Shown here: piece by piece, positions 1-13,801 of the stretch | Layout of the letters: each line of letters opens with the position of its first letter | Position numbering within the stretch: the stretch's first letter is position 1 | Assembly: GCF_019703515.2 (NCBI RefSeq) | Contig: NC_059351.1 | Span: 18,135,501-18,199,500 of the forward strand | Length of the DNA: 64,000 nt | Origin: Myxocyprinus asiaticus | Lineage: Eukaryota > Chordata > Actinopteri > Cypriniformes > Catostomidae | Reading direction: 5' to 3' | Notes under the pieces: generated by a model | Databases searched by the model: none | What the model saw: the letters and a program-made list of their open reading frames with translations, nothing else | Told to the model about the DNA's origin: nothing | Program-made: the position numbers and the translations under genes

Positions 1-300
1 AGCCCCGATTAATTCTGGCAAAATTTCTGAGATCATCTGATAAAGATCTCATGTTGTGCCTGGCAAGGAGCAAAGGAAAGCTTTCTTGGAAGAATCACAA
101 TATTTTCTTGTTCGCGGACTTTGCGAATTCGACAAGAGAGAAACGCGATCGGTTCAAGGAATGAAAGAAACTTACATCAACGGAAGGTCGCTTTTACACT
201 TATGTTTCCAGCCAAACTGAGAATAGACACCAAGGATGGCTGCAAAGTATTTTTATGCCCCCAACAAGCACTGTCCTTCATTGAAACAATGGGTGAGTAA
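1..300 (+). pseudogene. L1 copy 1, ORF1 C-terminal remnant
   Basis: The end of an L1 ORF1 (RNA-binding chaperone). It matches 34320-34610 of copy 2. Near the end it reads LRIDTKDGCK and then SFIETMGE before TAA, a typical L1 ORF1 C-terminus. The reading frame is interrupted. Confidence 0.7.
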
Positions 301-1226
301 ACAATTGGCTGTTTCTCGTGTGAGTGGATTGACTCACTGTTCATCAACTCGACTGTCTGAGGAAGCTGGGCGTCATTTTTGTTTCTTTTTACATTGGCTC
401 CGCCTAGCGACTGGAGTTTGTTTTGTGGAATGACACTCCTTCAAAAAACTTCTGCATTGAGGTTCCCAGCCAGATTGAGAATGGACACTATGGATGACTG
501 CAAAATATCTACATGCCCACACAAAGGATGTCTTTTATAAAGTTGACGGACTAAGTCATGGCGTATTTTTTTTATGCGGCCTCCGAGTGAATTTGACTCT
601 TGACCATCTGAGGAACTGGGATGCCTGTTTTCTTTCTTTTTGTGCTGGTTCCACCTAGCGGCTGGAGCTTGTTTTGTGGAATAACACTGTTTCGGGACAG
701 TTGCGGATGAATCTGTTCATTCACTCCTGCTGGCTGGAGTTTGTTTTTGTGGAGTATTTTTGCGGGACATTGGAATGATTACGTCATCTGCTGCACTCAT
801 AAACAGCCAGCTCACTGAACAATTTTTGGATGTCCAAGGAAACTGAATGGCTTTATATCGGCTGGAATTTGTTTTGTGGAGGAACACACCTTCAAGACGT
901 TCTTTGCATTTATTCTGTCAAATGGCAGGGGTTTGTTTTACAAAGTATTTTCTGTTATGTAATTTTGCCTCACAAATTTACGAGGCAAAACTGAGCAATC
1001 CGATGGCAAAGTTGTCGCGGGGGCTCTCGTAGGCGTACATGGACCTTTTGAGTTTAGAGGGATTGTCGCTGGTTGGCGCTGTCGTGTGCGGGGTTAATGC
1101 GCACATTTTTCTTCTTTTTTGGGGGGAGGGTTTGGGGGGGTTCGGGGTTTGATTGTTACACTAATGGGGAAAGTGGTCTGTATAATCTTGTTTTTGACAT
1201 ACAATTTATTTTTCTATTATATCAAA

Positions 1227-4200
1227 ATGTCAAATGTTAATATGAGTGGGATATCTTTCTCCACGTGGAATGTGAATGGGTTGGGGCACCCCATAAAAAG
1301 AAGGAAGGTTATTTCTTGTCTTAAGCGTAAGAAATGTGATATAGTGTTTCTTCAAGAAAACATCTTTCCTCCCAGGAAGCTGAAAAATTTGGGAATATAC
1401 GGGGTGGACATGTTTTCTTTAGTGCTGTCTCAAGTAAGAGTAGGGGAGTCATTACACTGATAAATAAACATCTACAATTCAAATGTCTCAAACAGAGTAA
1501 AGATAAATTAAGAAGATTCATTATTATTTTAGCAGACATTCAGGGGCAAAGGTTGATTTTGGCTAATATATACGCACCTAACACTGACAATCAGGGCTTT
1601 TTTATAGATCTTGAAGGGATGTTGCAAGTCGCTGGCACCCCTCATGATATAATATTGGGAGGAGACTTTAATCTATTGATGGACTCAGTCCTTGATCATA
1701 GTGAAGCAAAAGTGTGTAAGCCCCCTAGAGCAACACTGATGCTTCACAGGATGTGAAAAAATCTTGGTCTTGCAGATATTTGGCGAGTTTTGAACCCATC
1801 TGGTAGGGACTATACCTTTTTTTCATCAGTCCATAAGATTTATTCTAGAATAGATTTTTTTTTTTTTTTTTTTTTTTAAGTCCCTCATTTCATCTGTTGT
1901 TGATTGCTCAATTGGAAACATCATAGTCTCAGATCACGCCCTGGTGAGTTTAGAGATGTTGCCACATACGGAGAAAAAGAAATCATATAGTTGTCGCTTT
2001 AATGTAACCCTTTTGCAAAATCCTGATTTCCAACAAATGTTAAAGACTGAAATCAATGTTCAGTATCCTCTGTGGGCGTGGCTTGGGAGGCACTTAAGGT
2101 GGTTCTTATGGGTCAGATCATACAGTATGCCTCATTTACCAAATAATCCAAAGCCCAAGAACTCGTGGAATTGGAAGGGAACATTAAGAGTGCAGAGGCA
2201 GAGCTGAAGCGCAGAATGTAGTCTGATGGTCTCAGAGAATTCTGCTATTTTGTCACAGAAAGTGGAGTTTTGGTTATTCAGGGCGAGACAGTCATACTTT
2301 GAGTCGGGGGACAAAGCAGGGAAGCTTTTGGCTAGATATATAAAGCAGAGAGAGTGTCTTTTTCTACCATTGGCCATTGATATTACTAATGCCTTTAAAG
2401 AGTTCTATCTAGATCTTTATAGTTCCAAACCTTTGCCCACTGATGAAGATATTAGGAAATTTGTGGAACCATTAGATCTCCCTAAACTGACGACGGAGCA
2501 AAAAAATTATCTTGATTCTGAGATAACCTTGTGGGAGCTTGATTAAGGCCTTACCTACAGGCAAGGCTCCGGGGCCAGATGGTTTTGCTGATGAATTTTT
2601 AAGATCTTATGCTACAGAATTGGCTCCACTTTGCTAGAAGTTTACACAGATTAATTAAAGAACGGAAAGCTTCCGCCAACCATGACACCCGGATCAGTCT
2701 GATTTATTTTTTTATTTATTTCCCTTTTCTCCCAATTTGGAATTCCCAATGTGCTTTTTAAGTCCTCGTGGTCGCGTAGTGATTCGCCTCAGTCCGGGTG
2801 GCAGAGGACGAATCCCAGTTGCCCCCGCGTCTGAGATTGTCAATCCGCGCATCTTATCACGTGGCTTGTTTAGCGTGTTGCCACAGTGACATAGCGCATG
2901 TGGAGGCTTCACACCATCCACCGCGGCAACTACACTCAACTCACCACGCACCCCACCGAGAATGGACCACATTATAGTGATCACGAGGAGGTTACCCCAT
3001 GTGACTCTACCCTCCCTAGCAACCGGGCCAATTTGGTTGCTTAGGAGACCTGGCTGGAGTCACTCATCACACCCTGGATTCGAACTAGCGAACTCCAGGG
3101 GTGGTAGCCAGCGTCTTTACCATTGAACTACCCAGGCCCCCTTCGGATCAGTGTGATTCTTAAAAAGGACAAAGTGAGTGTAAAAGTTACCGTCCAATTT
3201 CCAGCTAGATGCAAAAATTTTGTCAAAAATTTTGGCTAACTGATTAAGTTATGACATCTCTTATACATATAGATCAGGTGGGGTTTATTCGGGGCCATAG
3301 TTCTTCTGATAATATTAGGCGTTTCATCAATATCATGTAGTCAGTAGCGAATGATCAGTCTCCAGTCGCTGCCATCTCACTTGATGCTGAAAAGGCGTTT
3401 GATATGTTCGAATGGGATTATCTTTTTAAGATTTTGGAAAGGTATGGGTTCGGGAGTACATTCATTGGTTGGATTAAGTTACTTTATGGACACCCTGTAG
3501 CAGCGGTACAAACAAATGGATTAATTTCAGATTATTTTACTCTGGACAGGGGCACCCAGCAGGGTTGCCCTCTTTCCCCATTATTGTTCTGTCTTGCCCT
3601 GGAACCATTAGCAGCCGCAATTTGAAAGGAGGATGATTTTCCAGGGGTGATGGCGGGAGGTGTGGCGCATAAGCTTCTGCTTTACACAGGTGATATTTTC
3701 TGTCTCTGACCCTACTAGATCTATGCCTTGCCTCCACAGAATTATTAATTCCTTTTCCAAGTTCACAGGATACAAAGTCAATTGGTCTAAATCTGAAGCT
3801 TTGGCTCTGACAGCGTACTGTCCAGTAACGGCCTTCCAGCTGGGCGCCGTCCAGTGGCCCAAACAGGGCATTAAATATTTGGGGATTTTATTCAAAGCAA
3901 ATTTGTCTGATTTAGTTAGAGTTAATTTTGACCCTTTAATTAAAAGGTTTTCGAGTGATGTGTACAGGTGGTCTTCATTACATTTATCGATGATTGGGAA
4001 GATTAATGTTATTAAAATGAACTGTATTCCAAAATTCAAAAACCTGCTACAGTCACTCACTATAGATGTCCCTCTCTCTTATTTCAAGCAATTTGATAGC
4101 ATAGCAAAGTCATTCATTTGGAATGGTAAACGTCCCACACTACATTTCAACAAATTACATAGGCCGATTTACAAAGATGGGCTAGGCCTACCCAAGATTT

Positions 4201-5240
4201 TGTTTTATTATTATGCATTCAGTCTCAGACATTTGGCTCATTGGTCACTTCCACCTGAAAGAGCCTCTCCCTGGTTTTCTATTGAACAGGAAGTCCTTGC
4301 CCCTATTTTAACATTGCAAAGCCTTTCTATCAAACTAACCAGAGAAGTTAAGTCACACCCCGTTATTTCACATTTGCATGTGATTTGGACAAGAGCCAAA
4401 GTATTTAATTCAGACATTTATTTCAATGTTGCCTCAAGCATATGGCTGAACCCCAAATTATGTATCAATAAGTCCCCTTTCACTTGGTCAGAGTGGATTG
4501 TGAGGGGGATTGCTGCACTCAGCAACCTGTATGAGAGTGGAGTGTTGAGATCTTTTGAGAATTTGGGTAATCATTTTTGGATTCCCAGATCTCAGTTTTA
4601 TAGGTATTTACAGCTACGCCACATGCTCTGTACGGTTTTTGGGAGTAGAACACCCACCCACTGCTAATACCCCTGTATTACTCCCTGCTAATTCAGAGTC
4701 TGAGGGATGTAGATTTAACTTCTATCAAGAGATTATGGGAGAAAGATTTGAATTTGGTATTGGAGACTAGGATTCTAAAAAAATGTCAAGTCTGCATCTA
4801 GAGATGCAAGGGTTCACCTGTGCAATTTAAGATTTTACATAGATTTTACTGGACCCCCTCTAGATTATATAGTCTTGGTCTTAAAGACACACTCACCTGC
4901 TGGCGTTGCCAATCAGAAGTTGGAGACACGACTCATGTCTTTTAGGAGTGTGTTAAGATTAAAGATTTTTGGTTGAGGGTTCAGAGTTATTTGTGTGACG
5001 TTTTGAGCACTCGGGTTTTACTTTGCCCCAGACTTTGTGTTTTGGGCAATGGGGCGGTCAAAAAATTGGGGGACAAATTTATAGAAAATTGGGTTCCGAC
5101 AAGTGTTATGATTGGCAGACAAGTCATTTTAAGGGGTTGGAAGTCAGATGGAGCAGCATCATTTCCAGAGTGGTGTGCAGAGATGGGAAGGGTGGCAGCT
5201 TTTGAAGAAGAGGTATCTAGAGGATTGGGTAATTTGTAAT
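1227..5240 (+). pseudogene. L1 copy 1, ORF2 (endonuclease-reverse transcriptase), broken
   Basis: ATG at 1227. The AP endonuclease part covers about 1227-1950 in shifting frames ([13 protein letters not shown], then ILGGDFN). The RT part spans about 3270-3720: [13 protein letters not shown] near 3365 and [20 protein letters not shown] near 3550 are RT palm motifs. The catalytic YxDD site near 3685 is damaged; the intact copy reads LLYTDD there. The C-terminal part is open at 3660-4667. There are several stops and shifts, plus a SINE insertion. Confidence 0.85.
2705..3143 (-). repeat. tRNA-derived SINE inserted in L1 ORF2
   Basis: Read on the minus strand it starts with a tRNA-like head whose B box is GTTCGAATCC and ends in an AT-rich tail near 2705. 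It is flanked by 15-base direct repeats at 2690-2704 and 3144-3158 that differ by one base, so it arrived by target-primed retroposition. The same family occurs at 26242-26643 and 43899-44331. It must be younger than the L1 copy. Confidence 0.85.
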
Positions 5241-5515
5241 TTTGGGAAAGTGGGTCAAATATCTGGCATTTTTGGAGGGCTCTCGGGGAGGGACAGTGGA
5301 GAGAGAGGTGTAGATACTATGTGTGTTATTATCATACTTTAATTATATTTGTTTTTGTGTGTCTATAATCATGTGGGACCACTGGGGTATTCTTGTGGGT
5401 GGATTTGGGGTGAGGGGGTAGTAGTAATAGAGAGGGTTAAGTATTGATTCTGTTTGTAAATGTTCTTGCTTTTATTTGTTAATATATGAATCAATAAAAA
5501 ATGTTAATCTGAAAA

Positions 5516-5850
5516 AATATCTTAGCTCAGTAGGTCCTTAAAATACAAGTGAATGGAGATTTATCTTTTGAAGCTCCAAAAAAAAAAAAAATTATGATCT
5601 TCTTTGAAGTGTTTCTAAAGTGCTCTCGTGTGCTGGACAACTTGGGTCGTGTTTTTCCACTTCAACTTGTCTCAGTAATTTTTCAAACAAGGTTCATCAT
5701 GCAAATGTAACGGACAGAGATTATCCATGCTCGTGGCATATATCCAACTGATTGATAATTAAATTCATTGTCAATGATTTTCATTATCGATAATTATCGA
5801 TTAGTTCTTGCATCTCTAGGTGCATCCCTAGTTTAAATAAATAAATATTT
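5516..5850. repeat. Fragments of an Angel-type repeat and of a DNA-element end
   Basis: Bases 5517-5640 match the inner arm of Angel-type repeats (a stretch like TTAGCTCAGTAGGTCCTTAA). Bases 5740-5835 are AT-rich with short inverted motifs and end in TGCATCCCTA, like the terminal sequence seen at 7105 and 9064. Both pieces are incomplete. Confidence 0.5.
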
Positions 5851-5875
5851 AGCCATTTTCCTAAATGTTTGAATG

Positions 5876-5881
5876 TTTAAT
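5876..5881 (-). terminator. Candidate cenpe polyadenylation signal
   Basis: ATTAAA on the minus strand, about 400 nt past the stop codon. No AATAAA was seen on this strand between the stop and this site. This is a common variant hexamer, but short motifs occur by chance in AT-rich DNA. Confidence 0.25.
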
Positions 5882-6275
5882 TTTGGCTACAATTTGACAT
5901 GCATTATTATCATTTTGCACAAAATTATCAACTAAAATGTTATAAAAGTAAAATCGTACGCCACAACTGACAAAAATTAATGAATGACATGACAAAATAT
6001 GTATTAAATTTAAAGGCCATTATTGTCAAAAGCCTAATACTATGACTAATACAAAAAAACAAAATTAACACTGCTTTACAGCAACTAAAGACTTGTAATA
6101 TGACAACATAATGGATGTTTCCACTGTATATCGCTCTGTTGCTTATAATGGAAGAGATCAAGTTGTCACATCCTGCCACAAATTGGTCTAAGAAATCCAT
6201 AAACACCCTTGAAAAAACACCACATCTTCAAAAGAGCCACTGTGGAAACCAGTCAGTTGCACCAATCATAGTGTG

Positions 6276-8956
6276 TTAGTGTAAAGCACAATTATTAACA
6301 CCCATCACATGCACATTACCCTCTTCATCACTGTCTGAAGACTCCATGTCAGGCTCGGACATTAAACATGACACCTCTGATATGACAAACATCATAATGA
6401 ATGACCTGTAAACAGTCAAATGAACATTGAGAGATGTATTGTAGGGGTGTCATTACCTGGCACAGTCCCGAGACTGGAGTTATCAAAGAACTGTGTGGGG
6501 CAGTTGAGGCTGATGGGAACAGAAGAGCGCACGTCAAAGAACTTGCTCTTAGGAGAGTCCAAAAACATCTTCTTCGGGGAGTTCACTTCGGTTTCGGTCA
6601 GAATTGGCTGCCGTTTGGTTGGTGTGCACAGACCGTCCTTTTTACTCTCCTTCATCTTATAAGCTCTGCGCTTCCATTTACTGATCTCTTCTTGCTGCTT
6701 ACTCACCAAACTAAACACGAACGACAACAACTGTTATTTGACATTTCTCTCTTTGATTGATGGACAGCAGAGGTGAGACAGGAAATAAGGTGGCCAGAGA
6801 GAGCACAGGTGAATGGGATAAGAACATCATGGTCCAGATTTTGGTGTAGAAGTGACAGTGTGTGTGTGGAATCTGTCCGAATTACCTCTCAATCTGAGCG
6901 TTCTTCTTCTGCAGCTCCTCAATCTTCTTCTCTTTGAGGGAAGCAAACGCTCGGATGTTTGAGCCTAAATTAATATTGGCCTCATCGCTGTCCAGGACTG
7001 TTGAACACATACTTTAAGTTATGAGTAGCTCTTGACTTAGGAAGCGACAGTTTCAAATAAGCTTCCCTTACACTGTTAAAAGTGACTGTGAAAAACATTC
7101 AAAGTAGGGATGCATTGATCCGACACCTGGATCGCAATCGGCTCAGAAACTGAACTTTTTAGACTGAACTGTGTGTTAGTCATGGCCGTTACTGTCCATA
7201 AAAACACCATTAAAATAGTCCACTTGACTAGTGCATTTTATTTAAAGTCTCTTGAAGACATACGATAGGTTAGTGAATTTCAAAAGGCTGTGTTTAATAA
7301 ATAAATTGAAAGTCTGCATGTGCTGCGTGCTTTAGAGTGAATGTGCACCACTTTGCATCAAACACACTCAACATGCACAGGGCTCAAGATGCACTGCTGT
7401 TTTCAGCTCTCAGAGCGGCATGCAATATGAGAGTGCTTCACATGAACTACATCTCAGATATAGATGCTCGATAAATCAGTTTGCTTAATACATGTACTGA
7501 TTTCAAAATCGGAGCAGCAATTCAACAGATTTTAAACGAAAAGCATATTTAAAGAGATTGTTCACCCAAAAATGAAAATTCTCTCATCTTTTACTCGCAC
7601 TCATGCCATCGCAGATGTGTATGACTTTCTTTCTTCTGCAGAACAAAGATTTCTGGAAGAATATCTCAGCTCTGCTGGTCCTCACAATGCAAGTGAATGG
7701 TGACCAGAACTCTGAAGGTCCAAAAAGGACAAAGGCAGCATAAAAATAATTAATATGACTCCAGTGGTTTAATCCACGTCTTCTGTAGTGATATGATAGG
7801 TGCGGGTGAGAAACAGATCAATATTTAAGTCCTTTTTTTAAATCTACAGATTCACTTGAACATTCTGGTGTGGAAGTGACTTTCACTTTCACAATCAGCC
7901 ACCTACTGGTTGAGGCTGGTCAAATGTGGAGATTTATAGAAAAAAGGACTTAAATATTGATCTGTTTCTCACCCACACTTATCATATCGCTTCAGAAGAC
8001 ATATATTAAACCACTGGAGTCTTTTACGCTGCCTTTATCTCCTTTTTGGACCTTCTGAGTCCTGGTCACCACTCACTTGCATAGTGAGGACCAACAGAGC
8101 TGAAATATTCTTCTAAAATCTTCATTTGTGTTCTGCAGAAAAAAGAAAGTCATACACAATTGAGATGGCATGAGGGTGAGTAATCAATTAGAATTTTCAT
8201 TTTTTGGGTGAACTTTTCCTTTAAGTATTATGAACTAGCTAGTTTCAAATTTAAGAAATTACAACTGATATACATCACTATTGTATAATTACATTCTAAT
8301 GTTTATTAATATTATTCATAAAGACATTAATATGAATTTTAAAGAGCACCTATTATGGTTTTTCAAATATTACCTTTCATGCAGTGTGTTATATAGCTGT
8401 TTGTGAATGTAAAAAAGTCTGCAAAGTTTCAAAAATCAAAGTTCACGACAAATGGAGTTATTGACTCCTAAAAGAAAGAACCGATTCTGAACACCTGAAA
8501 TGAATCGTTAGTAAATCCAGACTTACTTCCTGTACTAACCTACGTAATTTGGTAACAAAAAACCCACCTCTGGTCTTCATTGGCTGCTCGTGAACAGCTT
8601 TGACCCGCCCTCAAACACTACACTAAGCGGTAGACCAGTCACAACAGACTGGGAAATCTGACCAATCAGAGCAGAGTAGGCTCTCTGAAAGGAGGCGTTT
8701 AGAATGAATCCTTTAGAACGAGAGTCGTTTTTGACACTGGGAAAAAAAGGTAATGCTGCAGTTTAAATTATGAGCAAATTAAAGTGTTTTTTGACCTTGG
8801 ATGCATGTAAATCTATTGTATGAAACCTTTAAAACAAAATTAGGCATGATTAAAACCCATAATAGGTGCTCTTTAATAGTACTTATAATTATTATTATTA
8901 TTATTATTACAAATTAATCATTTTCAAGTTAATTAAATATCTAAGTGTTCCAAAAA

Positions 8957-9030
<74 letters not shown>

Positions 9031-9726
9031 TTATCGGAACAGAAAACGGTATCGGTGCATCCCAAGTTCAAAGAGGACATCATCCTCTCAGCTGTCAAAC
9101 ACACTTACAAGACTGCTCGTCTTCCTGTTGCAATTTCCTGAGGGTCTCTTTGAGCTTGCGAATGACCTCTGCTCTGTGCTCCAACACTGAGCTCATCTGT
9201 GAAATCCTAGAACAAAATACATCACAGAAAACTACTATTTAATGCCACACTCCCAAATTAAAGTGTAGAACTTCACTACACAACAGGTAAACACAGTAGT
9301 TAATGAATAGGCATCATTGTTGGGAGGTCAAATTAAAGTAAACACACTCTTTCTCATGGCTTGTGGTGACTGCAATGTGATCCAGCTCCATTTTCACCAG
9401 TTTGTCCTTCATAGCCTCCAGTTCAGCAGCTCCAGGTGTCAAGTTCCTCTTAGCCAGTGACTGCAGGACATAATCGGAGAGAGAAGCATGATGATGTGGA
9501 TGCTGAGAGAACTAGAACCCTCTCATGGCACCACAAATATGACCAGCATAAACAGAAAAACAACCAATCATTAACACACCTCTGACTCTTCAAGTTTGTT
9601 CTCCAAGGTCTGGATGAGTGTATGCTTCTCCTTCAGCTGGACATCAAGTTCCTGGAGTTGAAGCAGATGTTTCTGGTTTGAGGCATCAGCCTGGGCCTTC
9701 AAATCATTCATCTGCTCCTGAATGAC
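6276..9726 (-). CDS. cenpe: cenpe exons 47-52: C-terminal tail with CaaX box
   Basis: Exons: 9580-9726, 9348-9460, 9109-9206, 6886-6997, 6457-6710, 6276-6376 (residues 2188-2461). Exon 49 has [15 protein letters not shown], matching human EVIRLLRENLRRSQQ. Exon 51 has FFDNSSLG, identical to human, and [11 protein letters not shown], close to human SPKSCFFDSRS. The last exon reads an acidic stretch (SSDSDEE) and ends CALH. Human CENP-E ends CKTQ, a farnesylation site, so the final exon makes sense. The acceptor of exon 52 is taken at 6376/6377; using an AG two bases further into the exon would give a short end without a CaaX box. Confidence 0.9.
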
Positions 9727-12700
9727 CTGACAGACAAACACAACTGTTTTACTTGAAATGTTTGAATGCCCTTAAAAATGAGAAGCAACAAGGGAGAGCA
9801 AAATGGTGAAAATGTCCTATTTAGGAAAGTACCTATTTAAAAAGTTTGATTAATCAAAATTGCAATATGATTTGAGTTAAAGTGATTTTGGCTTTTTATA
9901 GTAGAAGTAGTGCAAATCAAACAGCAAAAGTTGTGGATTAGGTGTGTAATTGATGATTTACGTCTTTTATTCTCATGCTGCCTGATGAGATTTATTATCA
10001 TGATTGGAAATGTCGCTTGTTTGCATCTGTCACCTCATAAAACAGCTAAATGAGGAGCATTTTCTAGTAAGCCTCATCACTGTTCATCAACAGTACACAA
10101 AATAAATAATTGTGCTAAATTGAGTCAACTTTCAGTAATATCAGTTTGTGACCAGTGACCATTATTAATTAGCTTACTCCATGATTCTTTGATTGACATG
10201 CCCCAAATGAGAAATCAGAGACTTAAAGAAGATTCCACTCTTCAGTGATAAAGAATGCAGAAATTTGAGGACGTGAGTGAAGCAGTTTTTTTTTAGTTAT
10301 ACCTGCATCTGTTTGTGTGTTTGCTGCAGCTGCAGTGACAGGCGTTGATTATCCTGCAGGAGTTCAGCCTCCGTTTTGGGCAGGGTGCCGTTTTGAGTCT
10401 GTAGCAGAGCTAAAGTCTCTCTCCTCTGCTCCTTCAGATGCAGCTCAGACTCCACCGAGGCTGATTTGAGGAGGGACATCTCAGAGTGACACTCATGTAA
10501 CACCGCCTGAAAGACAAACACAATGGTTAGAAAAGAAATGCAGGCCAAAACAAACAAATAAAACATCAAAATAAAAACATGACTTACGACATGTGTGTTC
10601 AGACACTCGGTCACTTTCATACGCTGAAAAGCGTGTCGCTCCAGCAGCTGTATGATGGCAGCAGTGTCTGGAGATCTGAGCAAAGCACTGAACTCCTGTA
10701 TCGCTCGAGTTCTCTCCTCATGCTCCTCTGACACGGTCAATGTGTGTTTGGACAAACCGTCCTCCAGAACCTTCACAACACTTGCCATTTTCTGATCAAA
10801 ATTAACACAATGGCACCTTAGTAACACACTTTGAGAAAGTTATCATTTATTGTGAACTACAGAAGTCAACCAATTGATTATCATCAACTACATTTTAGCA
10901 TTTTCTGAAGAAAACGTGATTGGGGTTCGCCCATGCAAAACTGAGAACTGAGAAAGAATTGAGTCCAAAGTGAAGGTAAGAGTAAATAGCAGAATCTAAC
11001 TGAATTTGACAATTAATCAATTAATTAATCGGAATAATTCAAAAATCGCGATTTAGCCTATTTGTGATTTTTTTTTTTTTTTAAACACAAAAGGATTTAC
11101 TTAAATGTATAGTCTGCACGCATGGGGAGATTATTAAAAACTACCGTCGAACACACACAGGAACTCAATGGACTTCACTACAAAATAAAATAAAAGCCGA
11201 TTTAAATGGATGCATGAAATTGAAGACATTTTAACAGAAATATAATTACTAATGTAAAGAAAGTAATATTTAATGTAGTACTAATTAGAGGTAGACCGAT
11301 ATATCGGTTTTACCAATTAATCAGTGCCGATAGTTGCTTTTTGGAACTAATGGTTATCGGCAAAAATAGATGCAGATATATTTTTTCTTTCTACAGCGTA
11401 ACAGCGGCCTCTAGAGGTGAAATAAAAACAGCCAATAGCCTAGTTTCCATCCGCTTTTCACGCTATTTTGTTATCGACAAAGTGAAAATGCGTAAAAAAA
11501 AGTTTGGGAAATTTGCCGTCTTCTGCCTGTTTCAATTCAAAATGACCTTTTATTGATAAAAATGGTGTGCGTGATGACGTCATGCCTAAAAAAACACTTT
11601 GTCGCATAAGTTTTGGTTTATCGCAAAAGAAATCTGCCCTTAAGCCGTTTCCATACAGAAATGTGTGTTTATCGCTAATTCGCCTCCCAGATGTCCCTGA
11701 TTTTTTTCCTCCAAAGTTTTGTAAAATGGGGAGAGTATTGAGACAATTCATTAAAATTAGACAGCTTACTGTCATTTTCATTTCACAAATAACAGTAATC
11801 AGAAGAGGAGGAATTGCAATCAAAAGGGAGCTGCTGCCCTTCTGATAGGACTGTAATGTTGGTCCTGATGTTGCACCTATCATAGGTTGCCACCGGTTCT
11901 GACCCGAAAGTGAATCATCATGGCCCTGTTCAAGCTGGCAACCTGCACCAAGTAGTGGGGACACTTTCAGTCTTAGTATATGGACCATCCATCGATGTGT
12001 ATATGCTGTGTGCACAGCTATTAAAGAAAAACTGATGCGGTGTAATATCAGGGTTTACATAAGATATATTACTGATATTCAATAGGCTATTTTTAACAAT
12101 CATCTAATCTAAAGCATTGCCATCACAACTGCATTATGTCCCGTATATTTGTCCAGCAATTTTTAATGACCAACTGAACTTGATTATCATCTTAAATTAA
12201 TTTTAGCATCATAATGCAATTTACATTTTCTGAAGAAGCTCAGCAAATGCGATCCGAGGTAAAGAGTGTTAGATTTAAAATATTTAAAAGTTTTAAAATG
12301 TTCAAAAGCTAGTTTTCTGAAAGTGAACTCAGCATTGGACAAATAGTTCTGAAAGTTTATAGTCTTGAAAAAAAGTTTAGAACATTCTGAGAATGTCATT
12401 CAGCCGACTTTTTTCATCTACAGGACAGGGTAAAGCTAATTTAATTTTGTGTAAAGAAAAGGCATATATAGGTCTAAAAATTTTATTTTTTCATTTGGTA
12501 ATTAATTATTTTATTTAATTATTTATTCATTTGGTAGGCTAATTTATTTTATTTAATACAGGGAATTTTGCCGGCATTTTTTCAAAAGTATGAACAATAA
12601 TTTCATAGAATTGGGTTATGTTAGTGTTCCAAAAAAGAACACTGATGCTTTTCTCCTAGTATTGTGTATTTATTTTTATGTTAAAACATCTTTGTGAACA

Positions 12701-13765
12701 GAAATTATATGTTTTTTTGTATTATGGGCTAATTTCAAGACTGCCGTCTATTAATTTGAATGGTGTGGAAAAGCAACTTCAATAAATAAACGGATGGATT
12801 AAATTAATCGCAAACAGTGGCCATTAATTTGTTCTCCGTGCACTTATCGATGTGCATGATATGAGATATTTGTGTTGGCACTCCTAGAAGTGTCATGTTT
12901 GCAGCATCGGATCTGTGATATGCCGTTAAGATCAATCCATAATCATGTACAATAAATTGGCTTTCAAGGATACTATACCTTGTCGTCATGATTAACACAG
13001 ACTAATGATTGGGGTAAATTCTGTCACATGACACTACATTTTTGCATTAATGCCAATTTTCTCGATAAAACGTGTTTCCAAACCAGTTTTTCGTGACATT
13101 TGAAGTATCGACATAGTTTATGCGCTAGAATTAAACGGAAAAATGTTATGTCGACATTTGTGAAATTTTAGCGATAATTTGCGTTTCCATCAGCTTTATT
13201 TTGATGTGCTAAAACTTTTTTCGCAAAAAATCCTTGGATAGAAACGTAGTTAGTGACACCTTGTGGGGATTTGTTATATCGGTCTCCAATTTCATATCTT
13301 GTGAATAATAGTTTTAAAAAAAACTTAATCTGGTAAAATACATATACACAGAACACCTCATCTGGTGAAATATATAGGCTAATAAAAACTTAATTTGGTA
13401 AATTCTTTATTAAAGAGTATTGTAACGGAGGCAAGACTCCGTCATTTAAAAATAAGAGTCACCGGTATGTTTCGGGCTTATTTATAGTCAAAAGTTCACG
13501 TTATGCAACAAATCTTTTTTTTCTGTTTATTGTTATTATTTTATTTTGTAATTATTATTTTGGTTCAACAACTGGACTGCATCTGGGATTGTTGTCCTTT
13601 TGGACTCTTGTAGCCTCTGTATCTGTTCCCGACACAGAAAGGAGGACCAAGAAATGTTCTATAAATTTACAATCTATAAATATATATTTTAAATATATTA
13701 GTTATCAGCCTTTTCCATAATTTTAGTTATCAGCATATGCAAAATTCACCATTGGTCGACCCCAG

Positions 13766-13801
<36 letters not shown>

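Larger units (their letters stand above)
1..5515 (+). mobile_element. L1-like non-LTR retrotransposon, copy 1, decayed
   Basis: The copy runs in from the left edge, so its 5' end is not seen. It keeps the end of ORF1, a long spacer, ORF2 (endonuclease, reverse transcriptase, C-terminal region) and a 3' tail with AATAAAAAATG near 5495. Both ORFs are broken by stops and frameshifts. It aligns along most of its length with the second copy at 33.6-38.2 kb, same strand. A SINE interrupts ORF2 at 2705-3143. The endonuclease start [15 protein letters not shown] and the RT motifs place it in the L1/Tx1 group of fish LINEs. Confidence 0.9.
7105..9064. mobile_element. DNA element with GGGATGCA ends, hosting two younger insertions
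   Basis: The left end reads TAGGGATGCATTGATCCGAC. The right end reads, inverted, TGGGATGCACCGATACCG. These form imperfect terminal inverted repeats of a type common in fish hAT-like elements. Inside are an Angel-type fold-back (7553-8226), a TTAA element (8339-8876) and a TA microsatellite. No transposase is present. It lies in the cenpe intron 6998-9108. Confidence 0.55.

Noticed and set aside
3062..3143. tRNA-like sequence with A and B boxes
   Set aside because: It is the head of a SINE with direct repeats, not a tRNA gene; the same applies at 25700-25768 and 44255-44331.
8866..9190. Open frames full of Ile-Tyr repeats
   Set aside because: Translations of a TA microsatellite.
11458..12015. 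185-codon open frame on the minus strand
   Set aside because: It lies within a non-autonomous DNA element, shows no domain, and its composition looks random.
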